Source of the DNA: Entomortierella parvispora
Lineage: Eukaryota; Mortierellomycota; Mortierellomycetes; Mortierellales; Mortierellaceae
Reading direction: 5' to 3'
Length of the DNA: 64,000 nt
NCBI GenBank assembly: GCA_963573315.1
Contig: OY752141.1
Span: forward strand, 2,790,001-2,854,000
Made by a program: the position numbers and the translations under genes. Each line of letters begins with the position of its first letter. Position 1 is the first letter of the stretch. The notes below the pieces were generated by a model. It saw nothing but the letters and a program-made list of their open reading frames with translations, did not search any database and was not told the DNA's origin. Shown piece by piece: positions 11,716-21,131 of the stretch.

Positions 11716-12405
11716 AATGGATGGATGGATGGATGGGAGAATGAATGAAGTCAATGTGCGTTCCGGAGAAAAAAAAGACCCAAGGCAAACCAAGGCTTGC
11801 CCTGAATGCACCGCCACCCTCGATTGCACAGCCTCGATTGCACAGCCCTGTTTCCAGGCACGGCGGAGGACCAAAAATTTACTTTTTCGGCCCTTCATCG
11901 CGTGTCACTCCGCTCTTTCTTCAAGGTAAGGTTATCCATCCATGTTCCTGTCACGCTGCTGTAGTTTCGTGTAACTGGGTTCTTTGCAGCATTGGTAGCA
12001 TGACCTGATGGCCTCTGAATGATTCTTCATTCTTGACTTTCGCATCTGCATCCACATCGTGTCATCAAAACAACAACAGGGAGCAGGTATCTTGCACTCG
12101 ATTTCGAACACGACTGATCCCAAGCTTGAAGACCACGGCGGCTTTCCCATTACTTATTGCTTAAAACACCCCGTATGTTTTTCTTAATGTAACGACAAAG
12201 CGTATGCGGTTGTTGCTTTTTTATTAATAAATAGCTCATGAAAAGAGAAGTCAGGGTGGTGCTCTACGATCAGCTCTACCATGACATGTTTAATCGAAAT
12301 GTCGTGATGTCTCCTGTTTTCGAACGGGCGCGTTCATGATGACAAATCTACCGTCATCAAACCCATTGAGCTGCGATCAAAGGCTCCAAGAGGGTATGAC
12401 CATAG
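11716..12405. other. intergenic between F-box genes B and C
   Basis: About 690 bases containing a short GGAT-type tetranucleotide run at about 11718-11735 directly upstream of gene B. Otherwise I see no gene, RNA or repeat. It should hold the promoter of gene B and the 3' end of gene C. Confidence 0.45.
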
Positions 12406-13983
12406 TCAATGGGGCCAGGATAAGGGCTCCCAATGAACTCGGACATCATAATTAGGGGCATGAACCACCACTCCCCTGTCACTCAGAATCTTTCTCAGGA
12501 AAGAATTCATAGCCGGTGTAGGGTGGAGAAGCCCAATAACAGAATACAATCGCGGCCAATTGTCCACCATCCATCGAACATCTTCTTCAGCCAAACGTTG
12601 AAACTTCAAGTTTAGTTCTCGCAAATCCTGCAAAGTTGCCAAATGTCCCAGCCCTGATTCCAGTCGAAAGAGAAGGACTTGACGAATACCCTTATCCGTA
12701 AGCACTTTCAGATGATTCAGAGTCTTGACCATCGCAATCTGTCTCATGATCAGGTTTTGGCCCTTCAGAGAGTCCCCTACTACATCGACCCCCAGCGACA
12801 GAGATTTGAGGCCCGGACAGATCCAGGGTCGACGATCGTCCTTCAAGTGCTGATCTTGTAAGGGGCGTACTGAAAGGTTCTCGATATTAGCGGGCAGGTT
12901 GCATAACATTTTATGTGCCATTCCGTATGGGAGCTCTACATCCCACAGATCTAGACACCGAAGAAAAGTATGCTTTGTCCGAACCAGATCCCATGCAGCT
13001 CGACTAAAGAAGGAGCCCGATAGTCCTAGTTCCTGTAGCGATAGGCCGACTTTTGTTTCCAAAAATGGAGACAGAGCATCGCTGTTTTCTCCTCGAACAC
13101 AGAGCGAGGTATTGACCAGTTTGGGGCAGTGTCGAGTTTGCTCGGCCAGGTGTCGTCCTAATTGCTCGGATGTGGGCTGAGGGTGAGTGTCAGCGGGGTG
13201 CCAGTGAAGGATTTCCAGATCTGGACAGTATGCCAATATGGCCAGTTCATCCTCTGGCCCTGTATAGAGATTGTTAGTCAGCTTGAGCGTCTTGATCCCA
13301 AGAACTTGTTGGCGAGGACCGCACACCTCGGCGAGCCATTCCAGTAGACTTGTAGGTTGTATTTGTGGGCTGGAATCCTCTGATTCATCAAAAACATCGA
13401 GTGTAGTGAGCGGCGTGAAGTCGACTTTTTTAAGATGCAATGCAGTTAAACGCGAAAACAGGTACCAACACCCAGGCCAGGCTGCTTGTGTGACAGAAAC
13501 CTGGTTGATCTTGAGAGTCCTCAGCTTTTGACAGGTAGCAATGGCCGACCACAGCTCGTTGCTTTCTCTCTCTTGATCGGGCAGTCTACTCTCAGATGAG
13601 AGGTCGAGGTGGACCAAAGTATGTCGATGGCGACGTGTGAAATCTGCCTGGTCGTGTGAATAGGCACTGAAGGCCAGGTCTTCAAGATTTCGAAAATATA
13701 TATCACTGACGACAGCCGCAGTAGTTGTACGCGTATCACGATGAGATTCGCCACAGCTGAGGGTTTTGAGGAGATGGGAATGGCGGTGAATGGAGGCTCT
13801 ATCCACGACTCTAGTCACTCTATCGTGCTGCGAGGACCAGACTAAATTCAGTTTCTGCCAAAGCAGGGGAAGACAGGTTTGGTTCCAATCTTTGGAGATA
13901 CGCAAGCAGACAGTGAGATCGTGACGAGTCATGAGCTGAGCGATGAGTCTCCTGATCTCGGGCATATCAAGTGGATGAGCCAT
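12406..13983 (-). CDS. F-box/LRR-like protein (cluster member C, intact)
   Basis: A single-exon gene for 525 residues, clearly paralogous to member B along the whole length. It has an F-box-like start (PLDMPEIRRLIAQLM), irregular leucine repeats, LAILAYCPDLE, LAEQTRHCPKL, PFLETKVGLSLQEL, RPWICPGLKSL, WMVDNWPRL and a terminal RGVVVHAPNYDV. The start ATG at 13983 matches the other copies. The open frame continues upstream to 14115 through a GGAT/AAAT-rich leader giving an artificial hydrophobic extension, which I exclude. Directly upstream lies the palindromic minisatellite, so its promoter is in or next to that repeat. Confidence 0.85.
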   Translation of the reverse strand: MAHPLDMPEIRRLIAQLMTRHDLTVCLRISKDWNQTCLPLLWQKLNLVWSSQHDRVTRVVDRASIHRHSHLLKTLSCGESHRDTRTTTAAVVSDIYFRNLEDLAFSAYSHDQADFTRRHRHTLVHLDLSSESRLPDQERESNELWSAIATCQKLRTLKINQVSVTQAAWPGCWYLFSRLTALHLKKVDFTPLTTLDVFDESEDSSPQIQPTSLLEWLAEVCGPRQQVLGIKTLKLTNNLYTGPEDELAILAYCPDLEILHWHPADTHPQPTSEQLGRHLAEQTRHCPKLVNTSLCVRGENSDALSPFLETKVGLSLQELGLSGSFFSRAAWDLVRTKHTFLRCLDLWDVELPYGMAHKMLCNLPANIENLSVRPLQDQHLKDDRRPWICPGLKSLSLGVDVVGDSLKGQNLIMRQIAMVKTLNHLKVLTDKGIRQVLLFRLESGLGHLATLQDLRELNLKFQRLAEEDVRWMVDNWPRLYSVIGLLHPTPAMNSFLRKILSDRGVVVHAPNYDVRVHWEPLSWPH

Positions 13984-14125
13984 GGCGAATGGAGGCAAGG
14001 ATGGATGGATAAATAAATAAAGCAAGAAACGGATGATGATGAAATGAAGCAAGGGATGAATGATGATGAATGACGTGAGACACCCCCTGAAAGTGATGCC
14101 TTCCAGCCACGCCACTAATTTTTTT

Positions 14126-15136
14126 CCCTCCAGTTCTCACATTTATGAGAACTGGAGACTCTGCATCCCCTTCCCTCCAGTTCTGACATTTATGAGAACT
14201 AGACGCTCTCCCTTCAGTTCTGACATTTCTGGGAACTGGAGACTCTCCATCCCATTCCCTCCAGTTCTGACATTTATAAGAACTGGACGCTCTCCTTCCC
14301 TTCAGTTCTGACATTTCTGAGAACTGGAGACTCTCCATCCCCTTCCCTCCAGTTCTGACATTTATGAGAACTGGAGACTCTGCATCCCCTTCCCTCCAGT
14401 TCTGACATTTATGAGAACTAGACGCTCTCCCTTCAGTTCTGACATTTCTGGGAACTGGAGACTCTCCATCCCATTCCCTCCAGTTCTGACATTTATAAGA
14501 ACTGGACGCTCTCCTTCCCTTCAGTTCTGACATTTCTGAGAACTGGAGACTCTCCATCCCCTTCCCTCCAGTTCTGACATTTATGAGAACTGGAGACTCT
14601 CCATCCCCTTCCCTCCAGTTCTGACATTTATGAGAACTAGACGCTCTCCTTCCCTTCAGTTCTGACATTTCTGAGAACTGGACGCTCTCCATCCCCTTCC
14701 CTCCAGTTCTGACATTTATGAGAACTAGACGCTCTCCATCCCCTTCCCTCCAGTTCTGACATTTATGAGAACTAGACGCTCTCCTTCCCTTCAGTTCTGA
14801 CATTTCTGAGAACTGGACGCTCTCCATCCCCTTCCCTCCAGTTCTGACATTTCTGAGAACTGGAGACTCTCCATCCCCTTCCCTCCAGTTCTCACATTTA
14901 TGAGAACTGGACGTCTCCATCCCCTTCCCTCCAGTTCTGACATTTATGAGAACTGGAGACTCTCCATCCCCCTCCCTCCAGTTCTGACATTTATGAGAAC
15001 TGCCTTCCCTTCAGTTCTGAATTTCTGAGAACTGGACGCTCTCCATCCCCCTCCCTTCAATTCTGACATTTCTGAGAACTGGAGACTCTCCATCCCCTTC
15101 CCTCCTTCCCTCCAGTTCTCACATTTATGAGAAATG
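14126..15136. repeat. minisatellite with palindromic core, about 23 copies
   Basis: About 23 tandem copies of a unit of 37-47 bases. Each unit contains an imperfect palindrome, TCCAGTTCT then a 10-base spacer (GACATTTATG or a variant) then AGAACTGGA, which could form a 9-bp hairpin. The rest is a pyrimidine-rich linker (GACTCTCCATCCCCTTCCC or shorter). The spacer has forms TTATGAG, TTCTGAG, TTCTGGG and TTATAAG. Five successive units (14126-14345) are repeated in the same order in the next five (14345-14565), a higher-order repeat of about 220 bases. A long minus-strand reading frame across it is a by-product of the repeat. Confidence 0.92.
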
Positions 15137-15341
15137 CACCAGCAGAATCGAACAGCTGCGCGCGTGGAATGGTTTAGCGCGATCCGATTTACTTCTTGAA
15201 TGTCATGTTCTACACAATGCTTTTTGTCTTTGGAAGAGCCTCAACGATGGAAAACACGCTTATTTCAGGCTCACTGGACGGTAGGTGAAGGCTGAAGGAG
15301 GGAGGCAACGATCGTAGTCAAGAGGGGCCAGGAGAAGGTTT

Positions 15342-16870
15342 TCAACGGACTTGGACATTGAAGTCGGAGAATCGGGTTGCCACCCCTCGTTCCGTCAGAA
15401 TCCTTCTCAAGGAATATTGGTTGGCCCATTTAGGATGAAGGGTCCCAAAAATCAAATACAGTCGCGGCCAATTGTTCACCATCCATCGGACGTCGTTCTC
15501 CGATAACTCTTGATTGGCGTGAAAGTGTAGTTCTCCCAAATATTTTAATGTTGCCAGGTGCCCGAGCCCTGACGCCAGTCGAAAATCAACGCCTGTTTGC
15601 GATAGCACTTGTAGGTGATTCAGAGACCTAAGCGTCCCGAGTTGCCTCATGATCAGATTTTCTCCTTCCAGGCCCCCCACCACATTAAGCTCCACCTCCA
15701 GCCGTTTGAGATCCAGGCAGACCCAGGGCCGAGGATTGCTTTGATATGTGTATCGCTCAAGTTGGTCTCCGAAAGGCTCGAAAGAGTAGGTAAGCTACAT
15801 AAAATATCATGAGTTAATCCGTCTGGGATATCTGCACGCAACAGATCTAGAGTCCGAAGAGAAGTGCACTTTGTGCGAACCAGATCCCAGGTAGCCTGAC
15901 TAAAAAAACAGCACATCAGAGTCAGTTCCTGTAGCGGCAGACCGACTTTTGTTTCCAAAAACGGAGATACAACCTCGCAGGCATTTGTCTTTACCCAGAG
16001 AGAGACACTGATCAGTTTGGGACAGTGTCGAGTTGCCTCTGCCAGCTGCTGTTCCAATTGCTCAGGAGGGAGTTGAGAGTGAGGTTCAATGGCTTCCCAG
16101 AGAAAGATTTCCAGATCTGGACAGTATCTTAAAAGGGCCAGCTCATCATCTGGCCCTGAATGCCAACTGTTGGTCAATTCCAGCGTTTTGATCCCAAGAG
16201 GTTGTTGACAAAGACTGTACTTCTTGGCGAGGTACTCTGACAGATTTGTAGATTGTATCAGTGGACTGGTGTTCTCTTGTCCATCGAAAACATTGGCTGC
16301 AGCGAGCAGTGAGAAGTCGACTTCAGTAAGGTGTAGTGCATCCAAACGCGACCACAGGGACCAACACACGGGCCAGGTCGCGTGTGTGACAGAAACGCGG
16401 CAAACCTTGAGGGTTTTCAACTTTTGGCAGGTAGCGATGTGCAACCACGGCTGTTCAATTTCTTTTTCTTGAGCAGGCCGCCAGCATTTGTAGGTGATAT
16501 CAAGATGGACCAGGGTGTGTCGATGGCAATGTATGGATTTTGCCTGGTGTTGTGATGGGGTGCACAGGGTCAGGTCTTTAAGATTTCGAAAGTAGATATC
16601 ACTGACGGCGGATGCAACAAGTTCAGACGCGTCGTTAATGGTTTCTCTGCATATGAGGGTCCTGACGTGATGAAAGTGACAGCGAATAGAAGCTTCATCC
16701 ACGACTCCACCGAATCTCGAGAACCACACTATTCCTAGTTCTTGCCAAAGTAGAGGGAGGCAGATCTGACTCCAATATTTGGAGAGACGCGAGCAGAGAG
16801 CGAGACCATGAGGGGTCAAGAACTGGGCGATGAGATTCCTGACTTCTGGAAGGTCGAGAGAATGTGTCAT
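15342..16870 (-). pseudogene. F-box/LRR-like gene with one frameshift (cluster member D)
   Basis: From the ATG at 16870 the frame reads a full family N-terminus (SLDLPEVRNLIAQFL) and most of the leucine-repeat region, including LALLRYCPDLE and PFLETKVGLPLQEL. It then leaves the family frame at about 15735-15740. Without one base, the expected NPRPWVCLDLKRLEVEL would follow; instead the original frame ends at 15653. The correct C-terminus continues in the next frame to 15342, ending with RGVATRFSDFNV. Everything else is intact, so this is either a very young pseudogene or a one-base assembly error. The two halves together would make about 510 residues. Confidence 0.7.
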
Positions 16871-17274
16871 GGCAAATGGAGGTGCAGATGGATGCATGGT
16901 AAAAGTGAAAGATGGATGCTTTGAGGAATGGAGAACCTGCCCTGAATGCACAGCCTCTCTCCAATGGTTGTGGCAACGCCACCAAGTCTCTGGCTGAATC
17001 AGCCCTCTTGACTTGCTGCAGTTGCTCAAAGGCTCGCGTTTGATCTAGAGCTCTGGATGGTAAAAGATACTTGCTTGGCCCCTTGCTGGTGATGGCGCTA
17101 AGGTTTCTTGTGTAATCTCTTGGCTGGCAATTCGGACTAGTTGTTCCAGACGACGTGAAAGAGGATATTTGGTGATGATTGAAGAAAGGAGTGACGCACT
17201 AAACAAAAAGAGGAGTACATGTCACAGTGGAAGCAGATCTCCATTGACAATGAGGGTCTTTATTCATTGAATAT
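16871..17274. other. intergenic between F-box genes D and E
   Basis: About 400 bases holding the promoter of member D and the 3' region of member E. I see no gene, RNA or repeat here. Confidence 0.4.
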
Positions 17275-18852
17275 TTAAGATATAAACTGAGTCGGGGTGT
17301 ATCGAACTCCGTGTCTGCAGAGCAATTGCCCTGCAGGCGCGCTCAAGATGACGCCAGAAAGTTCCTCCAGAAATGGCCAGTGCTTCAGCACCCATTTTAT
17401 CTCATCCTCCTTCCACATAGCCCACGGCGCGTTCTCGCAGGTTTGGACATGAAACCTTTTCATCCACCGCAGTTTCTTCAACCTGTCCAAGCCGCTCTGG
17501 AGGGTCATGCGAAAACTTTCATCAGATGGCCGATTCAATTGACATACTTCAAGCTTTACCAGGGATGCGAGGCGCGAATGAATCATTTGTTGTGGTTGAT
17601 GCGAGTTGGTGAAGACGATCGTTAAGACCAGTTCCTTGAGATCTCGGCAAACCCAAGGCCGCGGATCTTCAATCACGTTCAGATCGTACAGACTGCCAGC
17701 CTTGAACGACACCAGGCTCACCATTGAGCAAAGCATCTCCTGGATGGAGAGTCCTCCCAATTCTCTACAATGCTCCAAATGCAACACTCGGATCGTGCTC
17801 AGATGGCGAGGTTGCAACTGCAGAGCCCACCAACCCTGGTTTCCAAAGTTCGAGTCCGAGAGGTCAACTTCCGTTAACCGTGCCATCCCTCTGATCAATC
17901 CCGTAAACACATCAAGCGAAAAATATGTCCCGGGCATCAGAAGCGTCTCCAGCTTTGGACAAAGTCCTCTATCCGTCATCTCATAGACAAACGCCATGGT
18001 TGAGAGGGGCTCTAGTTCTTGGATCCAGCTCTCGAAACTCCAGCGCAATCGGGTTAAAGTCGCGGAACTTTGCTCAATAACCCAACGCTGGGCCAGCGCC
18101 TCGGGCAATTCCCATTTTGTTCCCACGATCGTCAGATCCTGAATTCGTGATGGCGCAATCATATTTTGAAGAACGATCTCTGTCTCTTCTGCTTGAGCAA
18201 TCAGCAACGGATCCTCCAATGTTTCGGGATAGTACCAATCCCCAGTGAGCACTAGGACGTCCAGATGTGACCACAGGGTCTGATATAGCGTCATCCATTC
18301 GGTCGATTCAGTAAGCTTTAAACCTCTGTACTCCAGCTGCCGTAGGTTGGTGCAGCTGGCCAGCGCCTCCAGGAGGTGCGAGGAGCTTTCGAGTGGGTCC
18401 ACGGTTGCTGTCAGGGACACGGATGTAAGGAGCTTTGAGTGGTGTCTGATGAGCATCGCCAGTGATTTGTCGTCGCCGTGACCCATCTTTTGAATAGTCA
18501 ACTTTGAAAGTTTTGAACATGTGGGGAAGTAGGAAGCGCAAGGGAGGGGGCCGAAATAGCGGGCCAGAGCGACAGTGTCTTTGCAACGGAGTTGAAGACT
18601 ATGAATGATATCAGAGTTTTGCTGGACAACACTGAACGGCGGCCGCCTCTCTGGGATCGTCATGTCCACTTGGACATGTTTCCAAAAGTAGGGGGAAAAT
18701 GCTGTTCGCCAGGCACGCGAAACCTTCAGAACGGCCAAGAGCGTCTGCTGGTCAAAGTATTCTGACAACATGCATAGAATCTCTGGAATCGCAAGCGGGT
18801 GAGGCCAATCTGGCTCACGTCCTGATGGATGCATCTCATGGCGACGCTGCAT
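17275..18852 (-). CDS. F-box/LRR-like protein (cluster member E, second subfamily)
   Basis: A single-exon gene for 525 residues. The F-box-like segment (PLAIPEILCMLSEYF to PYFWKHV) lies at about residues 17-57. Irregular leucine repeats follow, with LTIQKMG, LEALASCTNLRQL, CPKLETLLMPGTY, LTEVDLSDSNFG, DPRPWVCRDLKEL and a final HWPFLEELSG. It differs clearly from members A to D and pairs with member G at 21132-22649 (shared LVKLE-C-L and SGLD-L--LK segments). A second in-frame ATG at 18834 is an equally good start. It probably acts as an SCF substrate receptor; the target is unknown. Confidence 0.82.
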   Translation of the reverse strand: MQRRHEMHPSGREPDWPHPLAIPEILCMLSEYFDQQTLLAVLKVSRAWRTAFSPYFWKHVQVDMTIPERRPPFSVVQQNSDIIHSLQLRCKDTVALARYFGPLPCASYFPTCSKLSKLTIQKMGHGDDKSLAMLIRHHSKLLTSVSLTATVDPLESSSHLLEALASCTNLRQLEYRGLKLTESTEWMTLYQTLWSHLDVLVLTGDWYYPETLEDPLLIAQAEETEIVLQNMIAPSRIQDLTIVGTKWELPEALAQRWVIEQSSATLTRLRWSFESWIQELEPLSTMAFVYEMTDRGLCPKLETLLMPGTYFSLDVFTGLIRGMARLTEVDLSDSNFGNQGWWALQLQPRHLSTIRVLHLEHCRELGGLSIQEMLCSMVSLVSFKAGSLYDLNVIEDPRPWVCRDLKELVLTIVFTNSHQPQQMIHSRLASLVKLEVCQLNRPSDESFRMTLQSGLDRLKKLRWMKRFHVQTCENAPWAMWKEDEIKWVLKHWPFLEELSGVILSAPAGQLLCRHGVRYTPTQFIS

Positions 18853-19461
18853 TGTCTGGTTGGAAATGGGGGAGGGATGGTGAAGAATGCGGAATGAGCA
18901 AAAGAGGCGACACAGGACTCTTTCGGTATTCTCTCCAGCATGCCGCTGGCGAGGCGCAAGCAGAGGGCCACGAGACCAGACTGGCCCGAGGGGGTCGAGG
19001 AACGGCTTTTATCCTTTTTATCCTTTGGCCGTCCTTGTCACAACTGCTGCCTCTGTCCTCGTTCCAGATTCCACAAGATAGCCCCTGGCCGTCCCCGACG
19101 TCGCGCTCTAGAAAGGGAACGGAGACCCCGGGACCTCCTTTTGCCTCAAATGGTGGCATGTGCCTGAAGAAATCAAAGCAGAAACACGTCTTGTTCTTGC
19201 AGTGGACGCTCGACGGTGACCAGGACGAATTCTCGACTGCATCTCTGATGCTGGAGCAGTCTTGATGATGGAGATACAAAGCAATGAATACCAGCAGGAT
19301 TGAGACGGGAGGGGAGCAATCCAGACAAAACACGCGTGGGAGGAGGGAGAGGCTCAGCTGAGGCGACTTCTCTGTACCGTAGCACAGTAAAGAGGGAGTG
19401 TTTACAAACAAAGCCGCAACATCCCTCCCCTTTCTTTGTCCATCAGTCATTCAACGTCTCC
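18853..19461. other. intergenic between the divergent F-box genes E and F
   Basis: About 600 bases between member E (minus) and pseudogene F (plus). Reading frames on both strands overlap here, but none matches the family or another protein I recognise. It probably contains the promoter of member E. Confidence 0.4.
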
Positions 19462-21069
19462 AGCCATCCGACAACGTCAAATGCACTGGACACACCAGAA
19501 CTCCGGAGGCATGTGATTTCATTCCTGACAAGACACGACCTTACAATCTGCGCGCGCGCGTGTCACGCGATTGGAACCGGACCTTTGAACCCTGTATATC
19601 GCATGCACTAACGTTTGTGCCTTCGCAATTGCCAGCAGGGACAAATCTCCCCTCCGACACTCTCTTCCGCCGCTCTGGCTCTATCCGGAAGTTCTGCACC
19701 TCATGGCTGAAGGCGCGGTGGGCGCAGGAGCTGAGCTGCCCAAACCTCAGCGACCTTGTGATCGTCGGCAATATTCAACAGCAGGAGACAGATTTTATTG
19801 AGCGACATCGAGCCTCATTGAAAAAGGTCCGTCTTGGCGCTGTCGGCGTCCAAATGGACAATGGTGGACTACGTGATGCTGATGATTTATGGCGAGTCCT
19901 CGCTTCCTATCAGTCTCTCCGGTCTCTTTCCGTTGGCAATTGCCTCATGACCTCGCAGAGTTGGTCCGTTTGTTGGCCATTCTGGTTGCGTCTGAGAGTT
20001 TTGAAACTTGTTCGAGTCGATTTTGGTATCCCGTTTAACAACTCTGACGGCAACCAAGTCGGCGACAATTCATCTTTTGTTCTTCAGGCACTCTGCTCGA
20101 CCACGATTCGGGAATTGCAGTTGGATTGGGTCGGGAATTACTCGAGACACGATCAACTTGTTCTTCTGCAGTATTGTCCACTCCTCGAAGATCTGGAATG
20201 GCTTCCTCAAACAACATTCATAGGGCGCAAGGACAGCACCTTGCAGAGAAAGCATGGAATTGCCCTAATTTACGCACGATTAGGATCATAGGGGTCGACA
20301 CAGCGGATGAGGTCGGTTTCCTGCCCTTCTTGATATCCAGGACAGACGTTCGATTGAAGCAACTGAAGCTGCCTTTATCTTGGATCACTGACGCTTCTTG
20401 GACGTTCCTTCGAGAGCGGTATAGTAATGTGCTCCAAGTCCTTAATCTCATCTCTGCTTGTGAGCTCAAGGGAAGTGTCATTCATGACATCACGTGCAGT
20501 TTGCCTAATCCAATGTCATTTTTTGCGGGATTGTTACAAGACCTTGACTTGGATCCGCGCCCTTGGGTCTGTCTGAACCTGGGGAAGCTGAGCTGATAAT
20601 TGGGCTTGAGGTGGTTGATGAAGAGTGGGAGGCTCAACGATTGGCCATTTTTGGACCTGGTACTGAGGTGTTTGAGAAGTGGCGGGAGGCTCAGCGACTG
20701 ATTTTAGGGCGGCTTGGAACCTTTCAGGACTTGAGAGACTTGGAGATTTTAGGCGTGCATGCACCGCTTCGTCGAGCCGATGCGAGTAGTGGCGAGTTTT
20801 TGCACTTTAGTCTGGATACTGGCCTGGCCTACTTGGAGACCCTTGGTCGATTAGAACGACTGAGTTTTGCCAGTGCGATTCAATCGCTATCAGAGAAAGA
20901 TGTCCGATGGATGCTTACCCATTGGCCTCGGTTAAAGTTCGTACATGGACCTCTCAGCCCGGCTAATACTCTGAATAGGCCATTGGCAGCGATTTTGAAG
21001 ACTGGAAGTGTTTTACGGAAGTATAGAGGGTCACCCGGAGTTTGGGTCATGGAAAAAAATCGATCGTAA
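19462..21069 (+). pseudogene. broken F-box/LRR-like gene (cluster member F)
   Basis: On the plus strand the family protein can be followed only by changing frame three times. The F-box start (ALDTPELRRHVISFL) runs into a GC-alternating tract at about 19551-19560, after which the homology continues in another frame (RVSRDWNRTF). A second shift lies near 20215 (LEDLEWLPQ into AEKAWNCPNLRTI). A third lies near 20590, right after DPRPWVCLNLG. The last part (SLSEKDVRWMLTHWPRLKFVHG) is well preserved to the stop at 21069. No ATG stands at the usual start. The breaks are not at splice-like sites, so this is a pseudogene rather than an intron-bearing gene. It is the only cluster member on the plus strand. 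Confidence 0.82.
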
Positions 21070-21131
21070 TACTATCAACAGAGTAGGATTGGTTTGCCTC
21101 GTCTTTATGAAGCACGAGAGGTGGCGAAGGA

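Noticed and set aside
13984-14115. Hydrophobic N-terminal extension of F-box gene C as a signal anchor
   Set aside because: It comes from an AT-rich repeat leader, is absent from paralogs, and the conserved start ATG lies downstream at 13983.
13967-14920. Minus-strand frame of 317 codons across the minisatellite
   Set aside because: It is made of the repeat units read in translation, with units of different lengths; it shows repeat periodicity, not protein-like composition, and joins the 5' leader of an F-box gene.
14126-15136. Resemblance of the palindrome arms (AGAACT) to steroid-receptor response elements
   Set aside because: Fungi lack nuclear receptors, and the spacer is 10 bases instead of 3.
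14126-15136. Regular repeat spacing as a possible CRISPR array
   Set aside because: Repeats are head-to-tail with no unique spacers, and the genome is eukaryotic.
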